Shown here: in pieces, positions 13,386-22,871 of the stretch
Layout: every line of letters starts with the position of its first letter
Numbering within the stretch: the stretch's first letter is position 1
Assembly: GCA_027037535.1 (NCBI GenBank)
Contig: JALVZQ010000005.1
Coordinates: forward strand, 178,686-242,685
From: Acidilobaceae archaeon
GTDB taxonomy: Archaea; Thermoproteota; Thermoprotei_A; Sulfolobales; Acidilobaceae
Direction of reading: 5' to 3'
DNA: 64,000 nt
The notes under the pieces: generated by a model
Seen by the model: the letters and a program-made list of their open reading frames with translations, nothing else
Told to the model about the DNA's origin: nothing
The model's database searches: none
Translations under genes and position numbers: made by a program

Positions 13386-13862
13386 GTGTCAAAGTATATC
13401 ATGTGCCTGGTATGCGGTAGAATGACGCCCATTAACAGAGGTGTATGCTATCATTGTGGAAGCCCTCTTCCCAGCGAAATACAATTACCTCTAGGAATGA
13501 TCATTTGCCCAAACTGTCTTAAACTGACACCTGTAGATACAGGATACTGTACTCATTGCCGATCACCACTTCCACCCGATCTTGTTAAAGCTGCTAAAAG
13601 GGAGCTTGCAAAGTATAGATTGCAACATGGAGAATCTTATAAAAAAGAATACATGGAAAACACCTACGATAAACTTTATTATAACATATCAGAGAAACAT
13701 GGAATTGAATACTATAGAGTAGCTAACGAAAATCAGGTAATCGATCAGATTATTAAAAACAAGGAAAACCATGATAATCAATTATCAGCAGACACTGTGT
13801 TAAGGGATCGCGAGGTAAAGAATGTTATTAGATTTCTGCGTGTAAGACGCTTACAGGTATAG
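13386..13862 (+). CDS. Double zinc-ribbon protein
   Basis: 158 residues from GTG at 13386. Four CxxC pairs arranged as two near-repeats: CLVCGRMTPINRGVCYHCGS at ~7-26 and CPNCLKLTPVDTGYCTHCRS at ~40-59, each followed by PLP. This is the double zinc ribbon seen in many archaeal adaptor proteins. The C-terminal ~95 residues are charged and helical with no recognised domain. It sits between the first zinc-ribbon gene (73 bp upstream) and the HerA-like gene (136 bp downstream). Binding partner is unknown. Confidence 0.75.
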   Translation: MSKYIMCLVCGRMTPINRGVCYHCGSPLPSEIQLPLGMIICPNCLKLTPVDTGYCTHCRSPLPPDLVKAAKRELAKYRLQHGESYKKEYMENTYDKLYYNISEKHGIEYYRVANENQVIDQIIKNKENHDNQLSADTVLRDREVKNVIRFLRVRRLQV

Positions 13863-13998
13863 GCAAGTTTAAGATAGTGGATACGTCAAACCCCGCTATA
13901 AACTATAGCTATGCAGTAGCTGCATCGCATGTAGACTTACCCTAGTGGTATCTCCCCTTACCGCGAGGACTCATTGAAGAAAATAATATAGTCTAGGG

Positions 13999-15747
13999 GT
14001 GTCGGCGTTAAACTCTACGCGGAGCAATGATAGGGATGTTGAAGACTATTATGTAGTAGATTCGAACAGCAATACGATAGGTGTACCTTATAATATGCTC
14101 AATCACAGGATACCGCAACAATCAGGGAGCTTTCTACCGCCCTTGTCATATACGTCTCACATAAAATTAGGCTATGATTTAGAAAATCGTATGGTAGGAA
14201 TAAACAAGTACGATCTCACGAGACACTTATATGTAGTCGGAATAGTAGGATCCGGCAAAACCACAGCTGTGAAAAGACTTCTAACCGAGGCATCACTGCA
14301 CGGTATAAGCTGGACGGTGATAGACTGGGAAGGAGAATACCGAGAACTCGTCTATTTAACAAGAGCCAGTTACTTTAACTCGAAAAACTTCAAATTAAAC
14401 CTATTCGGATACGGAAGCCAGGAAGACTGGGAGTACAATGTCGAGGTACTCCTTCAAACGTTGAAAGAAGAAGAATATAATTTCTCGCCCCAAATGGAAT
14501 ATGTTCTTCTAAAAGCCTCTATGTTATGCCAATTCAGACGACAAGGCCTTAACTGTTTACGCGAGAAAATAAAGGAGCTCGCTTTGATGCTCCCAGACGG
14601 GAAAAGAACCCTCCAAGCCCTACATAATAGGTTTGCGAAGATATTTTCTGGAGGGCTCTCACATATCTTAGGAGACGAGGATACACTAGGTACACTCTTT
14701 GGTAAAAGGACCGTTATTGATATCTCTGATATTGCAAAGAGATCACCAACAAAGGCTAGACTACTGGTTGGTATAATAATGGGTAAACTACGCTATGAGA
14801 TACTAAGACTTCCAATAACAAGTAACGTGCGCCACCTTATAGTATTAGAAGAAGCTGAACAGCTGATTCCCAGCGACAATGAATACAGTAGATGGAGGCT
14901 ACCATATATAGCCGGTGACTTATTACGGTATAGGAAAAGAGGAGTAGGCATAGTCATCGTTGCACATAGTCCTAGTCTAATAAGTAAGAGAGTAACCAAA
15001 GTTGTTGGGAATTTCTTGATATTTAGATTGAATGACGGAGAAGACAAGTTATGGGTAGCCAAATTACTAGGAGAAAGCACTCGTACTAATACCAACATAG
15101 TCGGACACCTAGGCAAGGGGGAGGCATTGCTTTTCCCGGCATCCTTGCCTGAACCATTCTATATAAAAATAGTACCGCCCCGTCCATCTAAAAGCCATGC
15201 AATGTTGCTTCTAGATAACTTGAGAAAATATCCGGGTCTCTCCCAGCGAGAGAGGCGAATGATGTTAGGTTTATCCGGTAAACAATATAGAGAAGCCACA
15301 AAAATACTTGAAGAACTCAAGATTGTAAGGAAAGCTAAGATATATACGGGTAGACCCGGGAAAAGCCCCGTCATACTAGAACTTGTGAATCAAGTACCGA
15401 GCGGTGCACATGTATACTTTGTAAATGAGCTAAAGCGTACCGTGTCTGAAGTATGCGGGAGAAAGATCAAGTATATAAAGGCCTCAAACACGGGGCCTGA
15501 CCTAGTAGTTGTTGGAGATAACATTCTTATAGGAGTCGAGGCCGAGACAGGAACAAATATATCTAGAGCCAAGTATCTAAGATTCTTAGAAACAGTCAAA
15601 TATCTCTTTATTATATGCGTGTATAGAAATGCTTGTAGAAAAGCACATCGCGATACAATGGGCCTTAAGAACGTGTGGGTAGGAAACCTATATAGGTTTC
15701 CTTCTGCTCTAGCTAGGGTTTGTCATAAGGAGTATTTTGAACCGTAA
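13999..15747 (+). CDS. HerA/FtsK-family ATPase with C-terminal winged helix and probable PD-(D/E)xK nuclease domain
   Basis: 582 residues from GTG at 13999 after AGGG. Walker A GIVGSGKT at 81-88, the D-W-E motif typical of HerA (TVIDWEGEY) and Walker B LIVLEEAEQL near 275 mark a HerA-like DNA translocase. After the ATPase core, ~400-470 looks like a winged helix (LSQRERRMMLGLSGKQYREA, then KILEELKIV). The last ~100 residues contain GPDLVVVGDNILIGVEAETG, which fits the PD...ExE signature of restriction-type nucleases. Such an ATPase-nuclease fusion beside zinc ribbons and a ubiquitin-like operon suggests a defence or mobile-element role. The nuclease call is from the motif only. Confidence 0.75.
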   Translation: MSALNSTRSNDRDVEDYYVVDSNSNTIGVPYNMLNHRIPQQSGSFLPPLSYTSHIKLGYDLENRMVGINKYDLTRHLYVVGIVGSGKTTAVKRLLTEASLHGISWTVIDWEGEYRELVYLTRASYFNSKNFKLNLFGYGSQEDWEYNVEVLLQTLKEEEYNFSPQMEYVLLKASMLCQFRRQGLNCLREKIKELALMLPDGKRTLQALHNRFAKIFSGGLSHILGDEDTLGTLFGKRTVIDISDIAKRSPTKARLLVGIIMGKLRYEILRLPITSNVRHLIVLEEAEQLIPSDNEYSRWRLPYIAGDLLRYRKRGVGIVIVAHSPSLISKRVTKVVGNFLIFRLNDGEDKLWVAKLLGESTRTNTNIVGHLGKGEALLFPASLPEPFYIKIVPPRPSKSHAMLLLDNLRKYPGLSQRERRMMLGLSGKQYREATKILEELKIVRKAKIYTGRPGKSPVILELVNQVPSGAHVYFVNELKRTVSEVCGRKIKYIKASNTGPDLVVVGDNILIGVEAETGTNISRAKYLRFLETVKYLFIICVYRNACRKAHRDTMGLKNVWVGNLYRFPSALARVCHKEYFEP

Positions 15748-15926
15748 AGTGTTAACCGGGGAGTTAACACAGTAAACTTAATTATTAAATTCCAAGAATA
15801 CCCAGATTACTGTAAAATACTAAGAATCCCTTCCTACCTTAAACAAACATAGTCAACCCACAACGTTCCTTACAACAATACAATACCTAACAATATACAA
15901 TTTTCGGAACAATATTATTAGAAGGA

Positions 15927-16003
15927 TGGTGGACCGGCCGGGATTTGAACCCGGGGCCTCTCGGGTGCAAGCCGAGCGCTCTTCCAGGCTGAGCTACCGG
16001 CCC
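15927..16003 (-). tRNA. tRNA-Ala(UGC), CCA encoded
   Basis: Full cloverleaf on the minus strand: acceptor GGGCCGG pairs with CCGGTCC and gives the G3-U70 pair that identifies tRNA-Ala; D arm GCTC/GAGC; anticodon stem CTCGG/CCGAG with loop CTTGCAC (anticodon TGC); T arm CCGGG/CCCGG around TTCAAAT; A73 and CCA. No intron. Confidence 0.95.
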
Positions 16004-16147
16004 ATCCACTCTTCTCTAATTCTTGGAACTGGGATTATATTATTTTTCGTTTTCTCGATACTTTCCTGTATTTCTCTAATGATAAGCCTAAACTTTGTTA
16101 TATTGTTGAAGGTCAATAAGTGAGGAGCGAAGGAAAAAGAGGATTGC

Positions 16148-17350
16148 TTATTTTTCTTTGAAGTATATGTAGAAGAAGTAGACTGTTGCCAGGGATAGGA
16201 ATGCCATGAATCCTATGGTTAGTACTTGTACTGATGTTAGGGTTGCCAGCGTATTTACGTTGGTTAGGTTTAGCACGTTTGCCAGGTATGGTAGAACCTC
16301 TGGAGGGATGCTCTGGATGACTTTTGGATCTGTTACGTCCGCGATGAAGTATGGATACTGGCTGAACGCGTTCAGGTATTCTCCCAGGACTATTGTTACG
16401 AGTGCCAGCATTCCTGCGAATAACAGGTTGCTTGCATCTTTTTGAGACAGGAAGCCATTCTTCTTTATACTTGTATACGCTGTGTAGACTAGGTATACTT
16501 GGGCCACGTATAGTATGAGTTTTATGATTAGTAGCCATGATAGGTTATAGGCTACTGTTCCATCTCCAACCTTCCATCCCAGAGGACCGAATATGTTGTT
16601 GAACTTGTACTCTACTACGCGGAGAGATAGAGCATACCATAATCCGAGTATTAGCATTAGTCCAAGCCCAGCTAGTGCCCACGGGACTCCTCTATCAACG
16701 ACCGACTTTAGAGCATTTCTATACGAGTCGTCACTTATCTTATAATATTTGACTGCTGCATATCCAGTTACCAGTATTAGTCCCGCTGTTAATGCTGCAA
16801 CTACGCTCTTAAGATAGAGGGGTAGCAGAGTTGGATTCGTCAATGCTTCCGTGAGATCTAGTCTAGCAACGATCCCATCAAAGTATAATCCTTTAGGCGT
16901 GTTCAGGAAGGCGAATACTGCCCTGAAGCCTAGTGGTATTAGTAGTGCGGAGATAGCTAGGAAGATTCCCGCTATATTATGTGCTTTATCGCTGAACCTG
17001 TTCCATCCATAGTAGTATGTTGTTATCGCTGTGAAATGTACCACAATTAAGAGTATCGCGATTGCAAACGGCATAAGGGCTATGTTGCCGGCTACACCGA
17101 GGAAGTTTGGATAAAAGCTCAGGAGGAATACTGTGAATGCTGTAGCATACACTCCTGCTACTCCGTAGGTTGCTGCATAGAATCTCATTAGCTTGTACGA
17201 GAAATTGAGTAGTGCCTGGTCATTGTTCTTTTTGGCCCTGTATTTTAGGTATGGTACGAGGACTGATAGTGCTATTCCGATGTTCACGAGCATTATGTGT
17301 ATCCCGAAAGTGTATGCTAGCCAGAATACTGCTATTGACGAGCCAACCAT
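16148..17350 (-). CDS. Cytochrome bd-type oxidase, second subunit (CydA-like, CydA')
   Basis: 400-residue membrane protein with about nine hydrophobic segments. The N-terminus has a conserved histidine (H18 in TFGIHIMLVNIGIAL), as in the heme-binding first helix of CydA, so this partner looks like a CydA homologue rather than a typical CydB. Archaea are known to have two-CydA-like oxidases of this kind (CydAA'). The gene follows cydA with one base between them, so they form one operon and presumably one complex in the membrane that oxidises quinol and reduces oxygen. Which hemes and quinone it holds cannot be told. Confidence 0.75.
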   Translation of the reverse strand: MVGSSIAVFWLAYTFGIHIMLVNIGIALSVLVPYLKYRAKKNNDQALLNFSYKLMRFYAATYGVAGVYATAFTVFLLSFYPNFLGVAGNIALMPFAIAILLIVVHFTAITTYYYGWNRFSDKAHNIAGIFLAISALLIPLGFRAVFAFLNTPKGLYFDGIVARLDLTEALTNPTLLPLYLKSVVAALTAGLILVTGYAAVKYYKISDDSYRNALKSVVDRGVPWALAGLGLMLILGLWYALSLRVVEYKFNNIFGPLGWKVGDGTVAYNLSWLLIIKLILYVAQVYLVYTAYTSIKKNGFLSQKDASNLLFAGMLALVTIVLGEYLNAFSQYPYFIADVTDPKVIQSIPPEVLPYLANVLNLTNVNTLATLTSVQVLTIGFMAFLSLATVYFFYIYFKEK

Positions 17351-17351
17351 T

Positions 17352-19019
17352 CTAGCTCACCTCCATGCCTACCTCTTCTTTTCCAGGTAACCATAGGAAT
17401 TTCCACACGGCGTATGCTAGGATGCCTAGTATTACAATGAAGAATACTGCTACTAGTGCTACTAGCGATGTTGGAGCCGGGTTGAATGTACGGGCGACGT
17501 CCGGTGTCATAACGCCGTATATGGTCCACGGTTTTCTTCCTACTTCTCTAACGACCCATCCCATCCACGATACTGCCTGTATTATTATTGCGAAGGGTAG
17601 TGCTAGTTTTAGTAGTATCTCCGGGAGCTCGGTCTTTTTCACGAATAGATAGTATGCTACGCCTAGGACGAAGAGACCTGATAGTATGGCTAGGCCTATT
17701 TTTGTATAGTAGACGTAGTGTAGGAATAGCGGGGGTCTGCAGTCTCCTATTCTTGCTAGATCTTGGTCATGGGTCACGCTGCATACACAGTAGTCCTTGG
17801 GTATCTCGTCATAGTTTGGCAGGTGAGCATTAAATGATCCGTATCCTAGGAAGGCCATTAGTTTTTCGAGGCCAAATGCTCTACTTATACTGAATATGCT
17901 TTGGCTTGTGCCCTCCATTGCGGCGAATTTCTCTGGATTATACTCTGCTATTTCTGTTCCCATCAAGTGCCCGAAGACAGTGCCTTGTAGTACTATTGCT
18001 ACTAGGGCGAATATTGCTGCAAACTTGAAGAATGTGTCGACGTATTCATAGTATTCTCCGTTCTTTACACCTTTTTGTCTTAGCTGGAGTTTTCTCATCG
18101 CGTATGCGGCTAGTACAGTGAATGACGATACTGTGATAGCGCTTCCTATTACGTGTAGTATGCTTCCTAGATATACTGGGCTCTTGAAGGTTACTGTCGT
18201 CACTCCCACATAGTTAACTGTTGCTTTTAGGATCGCGTCTAGTATAGCCATAACGGGCGTGTTTAGAACATCCTGATTAAGGTATTCTGGTTTAATCACT
18301 AGTTTTAGTATACTATCCTGCACTGTATAGCCATGCCATGCTTCGTAGACGAGGCGTTCTATGATACGTGCAGGCATTTTTACCAGCACGACTCCTCCGT
18401 TTTGTCCTACTACCTCCATTCCTAGTTGTTGTAGAAGGGTGACGTTCAGTATGTTAGCGTAGTCGGTGGGTACTGCCAGGAGTAGTTTTGGATATCCCTG
18501 GTCGAAGAGCCATTGGCCTGTTGCTGGATTGTAGGCTGGTTCTAGGCCTGTTGGTGCAACCATGTATGAGTTTACTGATACGATCATTGCTGCCGAGAAC
18601 CATGGGCCTATTAGTGCGAATAGCATTACTATGACGTGAACCTTCTTTGGTAGCTTCTCCCAGCCGTACCAGAGCATGTATATGAATACTACCTCCATTA
18701 GGAAGGCGAAGACCTCGGCGTAGAGAGGGAAGTAGATATAGTTTCCTGCAGCTTGTGTTAGGTTAGGCCATAAGAGTACGAGTCCGAATTCCGAGGCTGT
18801 TCCAGTAGCCGCTCCGACCGCGAAAACTATTATGAATCCTTTAACTAGGGTTTTAGCGATCTTTAGCCATTTCTGGTCTCCCGTCTTCAGGTAAAGTAGT
18901 TCTGCAACGAATGCTAGTAGTGGTAGCCCTACTACATATTGGAGTATGGTCCAGTGGACTGCTATACCAATGAATGATAGTAACCTATCAGCAGCCGCCG
19001 GGTATATTCCCCACTCCAA
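17352..19019 (-). CDS. cydA: Cytochrome bd-type quinol oxidase subunit I
   Basis: 555 residues. CydA features: H22 in the first membrane helix (AVHWTILQYVVGLPLL), the GTASEFGLVLLWPN region, then FPLYAEVFAFLMEVVF with acidic proton-path residues, GWEKLPKKVHV and SAAMIVSVNSYMVAPTG. The region after residue ~170 is longer than in small CydA proteins, and CVCSVTHDQDLARIGDC holds extra cysteines. It works with the downstream CydA-like subunit. The oxidase lets a largely anaerobic thermophile respire or scavenge oxygen. The start at 19019 fits an N-terminus that runs directly into helix 1. Confidence 0.85.
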   Translation of the reverse strand: MEWGIYPAAADRLLSFIGIAVHWTILQYVVGLPLLAFVAELLYLKTGDQKWLKIAKTLVKGFIIVFAVGAATGTASEFGLVLLWPNLTQAAGNYIYFPLYAEVFAFLMEVVFIYMLWYGWEKLPKKVHVIVMLFALIGPWFSAAMIVSVNSYMVAPTGLEPAYNPATGQWLFDQGYPKLLLAVPTDYANILNVTLLQQLGMEVVGQNGGVVLVKMPARIIERLVYEAWHGYTVQDSILKLVIKPEYLNQDVLNTPVMAILDAILKATVNYVGVTTVTFKSPVYLGSILHVIGSAITVSSFTVLAAYAMRKLQLRQKGVKNGEYYEYVDTFFKFAAIFALVAIVLQGTVFGHLMGTEIAEYNPEKFAAMEGTSQSIFSISRAFGLEKLMAFLGYGSFNAHLPNYDEIPKDYCVCSVTHDQDLARIGDCRPPLFLHYVYYTKIGLAILSGLFVLGVAYYLFVKKTELPEILLKLALPFAIIIQAVSWMGWVVREVGRKPWTIYGVMTPDVARTFNPAPTSLVALVAVFFIVILGILAYAVWKFLWLPGKEEVGMEVS

Positions 19020-19297
19020 TTCGGATCACCGTTAGCTGTCTCACCACAAACATATACTCAATTATATTACCTAGGAAGTCCTCGTTTTTAAATAAATATG
19101 ATTTCTATAAGTAAACAATCTTTCAATAGAGCGTAAGACCAATAACATCACCACAACTACTCATATATTATTAATAATATTAAATAGGGATAAATATGTT
19201 ATACCGATACTCATAGAGCAATAACATCCACAACTTCTTCCACAACAAATATAGCGAGCAGCTCTAATGGATACAGCTCTTAATCATATAATAATCG

Positions 19298-19374
19298 TGG
19301 TGGGCCCGGGGGGATTCGAACCCCCGACCGCCCGGTTATCAGCCGGGCGCTCTACCAGGCTGAGCTACGGGCCC
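19298..19374 (-). tRNA. tRNA-Ile(GAU), CCA encoded
   Basis: Minus-strand cloverleaf: acceptor GGGCCCG/CGGGCCC, D arm GCTC/GAGC, anticodon stem CCCGG/CCGGG with loop CTGATAA (anticodon GAT), T arm CGGGGG/CCCCC around TTCGAAT, A73 then CCA. No intron. It lies in the otherwise gene-free 19020-19444 interval. Confidence 0.93.
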
Positions 19375-19444
19375 AAGACCCCGCTGAAGGGCCTTAGCCT
19401 GCACGCCCAATCCTATGTCTTATTTAGACGTCCTATTTTAGGTT

Positions 19445-20338
19445 TTAGCGCCTAGAGTTCTTGTTCTCGGATAGCAAGGACTCCTCTTCTTCTACTTGTT
19501 TTAGTATTCTTAGCCTTGTTTCTGTCGGCTCGAAGGGCAACTTATTCTCTAGTGTTTTCTCGACTCTAATTATTCCTCCTTCTATAAGCCTTCTTAGTGT
19601 CTTGTAGGAGATATAGGCGACTATCTCGTTTGGTGCAGACGGGTTTGCTGCTTGGTATATTTCTTTGGTGACAAGATATAATAGTCTAAGCGACGATAGT
19701 GATTTTACGGCTATGCTTTGGCCTTCCTCCTCTGTATCATTTTTAGCGGCTCTAACTAGCTCCATTAGTGATCTCGAGCTCAGTACTATTATTGCCCTAT
19801 TATTTTCCTCATCGATTATTACTCTGACAAGCTTATTATCGGGCAGGCTTATTTCCTCGAATTCCCCGTCGGTCATTGCCAGGATATCTAGCGGATAATA
19901 TCCTATCGGATACCCGTCTTCGGTCACAATTATGGCTACGCTATAATTCTTTCCCAACACATTCTTTGTTACCTCACTTATCAAAGACCAGACAATGTAC
20001 ATGTATTCTGATCCATCAATCACCTCGAGCAGCTCCTCTTCATAGTCATCCTCTAAGTCTATTACCTTATCTTTATTCATGTTCGTACTATCGACACTAT
20101 TCATGAAATAGGTCGCGGTTTTTATGATTAAACGGGCAATATGTCTTCTAAATACCGTTATTAGTGAAGCTAGTATGAGGGATGGCGCGAGAATCGATAT
20201 AAGGGAGAGATATGTATTGAAGAACAATCTCAGCCCTAAGTCGATAATCATACCTAGAAGCGTCAAGACAGTAAATGATACTGAAAATATGAATACTACT
20301 TCTTTATAATCTGTCTTCGTCCTCTGCCACCCCTCCAA
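19445..20338 (-). CDS. Membrane-anchored protein of unknown function
   Basis: 297 residues. Two hydrophobic segments near the N-terminus (VVFIFSVSFTVLTLLGMIID at ~14-33 and LSLISILAPSLILASLITVF at ~44-63) are followed by a soluble part with an acidic stretch (DLEDDYEEELLEV) and a mixed alpha/beta region (VAIIVTEDGYPIGYYPLDI). The last ~60 residues resemble a helix-turn-helix or wing (KTLRRLIEGGIIRVEKTL). I do not recognise the family. Both neighbours are on the same strand but at some distance. Confidence 0.6.
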   Translation of the reverse strand: MEGWQRTKTDYKEVVFIFSVSFTVLTLLGMIIDLGLRLFFNTYLSLISILAPSLILASLITVFRRHIARLIIKTATYFMNSVDSTNMNKDKVIDLEDDYEEELLEVIDGSEYMYIVWSLISEVTKNVLGKNYSVAIIVTEDGYPIGYYPLDILAMTDGEFEEISLPDNKLVRVIIDEENNRAIIVLSSRSLMELVRAAKNDTEEEGQSIAVKSLSSLRLLYLVTKEIYQAANPSAPNEIVAYISYKTLRRLIEGGIIRVEKTLENKLPFEPTETRLRILKQVEEEESLLSENKNSRR

Positions 20339-20407
20339 CCCTCTAAAGATGATCTTCGGGTCTTATTATCATTAACCACTAGTTATCCTTGATCTCATAC
20401 TACTATT

Positions 20408-21202
20408 CTAAAAGAAGTCGAGGAGAGTTCTCTTAGGCGACATATTTATCACGGCTATGTCCCTTAATAGGGGAAAGGCAACATTATAGACCAACGTATT
20501 ATTGATTCTCGCTTGAGGCCTTCCCTTATGAGCATGACCATGTATCACTATGTCTGGACGCGTTTCCCGTATTATCTTCTCCATCCTTGGATCATAGAGT
20601 TGATCGTGTATTGCTGGATGTTCTCCTATAATAGTGGCTCTTGTTACCGCATAATGAGTAACCAGGATAACAATATCGGATTTTTCTCTTGCCTCGGATA
20701 ATAATTCTCTTATAGCAGCCAGTCTCCTCTTATAGATTTCTTCTATTCCAGGTATATTTTTACGTTGCCAGCGTGTTGGTCTTTTGAGTGATCCTCTTGA
20801 ACCAATGATTGAGATTTTGTAACCTGAGCACGTGGTACTGTATACTGACTCTCTTAACCATATTATATCTTGGTACTCTCTTATGAACTCGTCTTCTCTA
20901 TCCATGTATTCCTCATTTCCGAAAACTGCCACGATACTTGTCTCAGGATAGTTCTCCCGGATAGCTCTGAACACTGGTCTAGCCATCTCTATTCTTCCTT
21001 TATCTACGATGTCTCCTGCTAACGCGAATACGCATGGGGGATCCGGATGTTTTTTCAGGGAGTTCTTGAAGAGAGGTAGGTAGTGTGGACTATGTATATC
21101 TGCGGATGCATATATGATAGGGCCTCTGAACTGCAATGGTTCAACACCTAATTCAGACTGCCCATCGTTCTTCATCGGCCATCTATACTGGTCATAGTCC
21201 AA
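20408..21202 (-). CDS. Metallophosphoesterase (calcineurin-like)
   Basis: 264 residues with the five metal and substrate motifs in order: ASADIHS, LAGDIVDKG, VFGNEEY, VTHYAVT and VIHGHAHKG. Such enzymes hydrolyse phosphomonoesters or diesters (nucleotides, cyclic nucleotides, nucleic acids); the substrate here is not evident. It starts 6 bp after the MscS channel gene ends and probably belongs to an operon with it and the gene at 22051-22752. Confidence 0.85.
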   Translation of the reverse strand: MDYDQYRWPMKNDGQSELGVEPLQFRGPIIYASADIHSPHYLPLFKNSLKKHPDPPCVFALAGDIVDKGRIEMARPVFRAIRENYPETSIVAVFGNEEYMDREDEFIREYQDIIWLRESVYSTTCSGYKISIIGSRGSLKRPTRWQRKNIPGIEEIYKRRLAAIRELLSEAREKSDIVILVTHYAVTRATIIGEHPAIHDQLYDPRMEKIIRETRPDIVIHGHAHKGRPQARINNTLVYNVAFPLLRDIAVINMSPKRTLLDFF

Positions 21203-21208
21203 GCACTA

Positions 21209-22081
21209 TTATCGTTTGAGATTCTTTTCTTCTTGATTTTTCAACTCTATCCTTATCACTGGCTCAATGGACTTTACATGTAGATCCAGTTGTGGATAAG
21301 GTATCGAGATGCCGTTTTCTTCTAGAATACGTTTGAGCTCTGTCTGCAACTTTATCTTTGCAGGATACCAGAGCTTCGTAGGTGTCCAGCACCTGATTCT
21401 GATATTCACCGACGAGTCGCCGTAGCTATCTACGAATACTTCGGGCGAGGGATTTACTAAGCAGTAAGGATTGGAGTCAAGGTACTCTATAATGATCTTT
21501 ATCGCTTTCTCTACATCTGTCTTATAATGCACGCCGACGATGAAGTCTATCCGTCTAGCTTTGGTCCTAGAATAATTAGTTATTATACTATTGAACACTG
21601 TCTGATTGGGTATTCTGACAAGATAACCGTCCCATGTCCTGATAAGTGTGCTTAGCACCCTTACATCTACTACTTCACCAGCTATATCGCCGATCATCAC
21701 AGGGTCTCCAACCCTTAGTGGCTGCTCAACTACAAGGAATACTCCGCTAATTATGTTGCCCAGGCTACTCTGTGCGGCGAGACCAACTATTATGCCTGCA
21801 AATCCTCCTGCAACTAATAGGCTACTAAGACTTAAACCAAAGGGGTATAGTGAGAGTATTCCTGCCAGTATAAGTATGCTGTAGAAGACTAGGTTTTCTA
21901 CTGGACGATAGATATATGGAGGAATCCTTGTCCCTATAGTTCTCCTCATACTGCTACGAACAACATATGCCGCTATTACTCCTATAATTATAGTTGCTAT
22001 TGCCGATGCGATTTTAGTAATATTGGCCGCTATTAGGTCTCCGATCGACTCTAGCCCTTGAGCGATGGCCATAGTTTCCAC
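21209..22081 (-). CDS. MscS-family mechanosensitive channel
   Basis: 290 residues. Three N-terminal membrane helices (IASAIATIIIGVIAAYVV; LVFYSILILAGILSLYPFGL; SLLVAGGFAGIIVGLAAQSS), the last being the Gly/Ala-rich pore helix, are followed by the conserved VEQPLRVGDPV turn of the beta domain, IPNQTVFNSIITNYSR, and a C-terminal alpha/beta domain ending in the cytoplasm. Such channels open on membrane tension and release solutes. It overlaps the gene upstream by 31 bp. A second, diverged MscS-like gene lies at 28135-28953. Confidence 0.9.
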   Translation of the reverse strand: METMAIAQGLESIGDLIAANITKIASAIATIIIGVIAAYVVRSSMRRTIGTRIPPYIYRPVENLVFYSILILAGILSLYPFGLSLSSLLVAGGFAGIIVGLAAQSSLGNIISGVFLVVEQPLRVGDPVMIGDIAGEVVDVRVLSTLIRTWDGYLVRIPNQTVFNSIITNYSRTKARRIDFIVGVHYKTDVEKAIKIIIEYLDSNPYCLVNPSPEVFVDSYGDSSVNIRIRCWTPTKLWYPAKIKLQTELKRILEENGISIPYPQLDLHVKSIEPVIRIELKNQEEKNLKR

Positions 22082-22752
22082 CCTCTTTCAACAGCTATTA
22101 CTGGTGCTGTTAATGAGAAAACTCCCGTTCTCCCGGCTCTCACTTGTTTTAGTTTCTCGAGACCCTCTATTGGTGGTTTTGAAGTGGTCCTCGATTCTAT
22201 TATTGCATCCTTGATATACACTTCTACTAGAGAATAGAAAATACTTCCCTTATTATCTGTATAGAGATGCGAGTAAGCAGCGTTAAAGGGTACCCCTTTA
22301 ATCGTATCCTCTCCCTGAGCAATGTAGAAGGCTATGTGCGCCATGCAGGGGTCTTTATTTTCAAGGGGAAATCCCTTTGCCACCCTTGACTTGGCATATC
22401 GTGCGATTACTCCTTCAACCAGGTTTCCTACTAATGTATATTTTACCCTGCCAGGGGCTAGTCTGGTCAGAATAGAATTCTTATGATATAATATGATCTC
22501 TAGTGGAGCATGTGCCCAGATCACGTCTCCACGATGTACTAGTATCTTTTTGTCGAATTCAATATAGACCGCGTCGCTTATCCTAAACGGTGAATATATA
22601 GGGGGAGCAGGCCTATAACCCACTACTCCGTCAACATATACTTCCTCGCATTTGTACTCGTCACAGGCTCTAAGAACACCGTCTTCGCTATATATTATTC
22701 TTGCCCTACAAAGCGACAACGACGTACCAGACGTTATTTCTCCTGCCAGCAA
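22051..22752 (-). CDS. Conserved archaeal protein of unknown function (possibly DUF432)
   Basis: 233 residues, no membrane segment, mostly beta. Motifs seen include YRPAPPIYSP, YIEFDKKILVHRGDVIWAHA and AHIAFYIAQGEDTIKG. Its overlap with the MscS gene and general look bring to mind DUF432 proteins of archaea, but I cannot confirm that. A role linked to the channel is only inferred from the 31-bp overlap and shared operon. Confidence 0.55.
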   Translation of the reverse strand: MLAGEITSGTSLSLCRARIIYSEDGVLRACDEYKCEEVYVDGVVGYRPAPPIYSPFRISDAVYIEFDKKILVHRGDVIWAHAPLEIILYHKNSILTRLAPGRVKYTLVGNLVEGVIARYAKSRVAKGFPLENKDPCMAHIAFYIAQGEDTIKGVPFNAAYSHLYTDNKGSIFYSLVEVYIKDAIIESRTTSKPPIEGLEKLKQVRAGRTGVFSLTAPVIAVERGWKLWPSLKG

Positions 22753-22871
22753 CTCTCCTCATGAATAATGCTAGAAGTATTCGAGGATATTGTGCTTTAC
22801 TTCTCTAATACGGCAAACCTCTATGCGTAGCAAACAATGGATGAGTACAATAAACCAGGCCTAGTTTTTGA

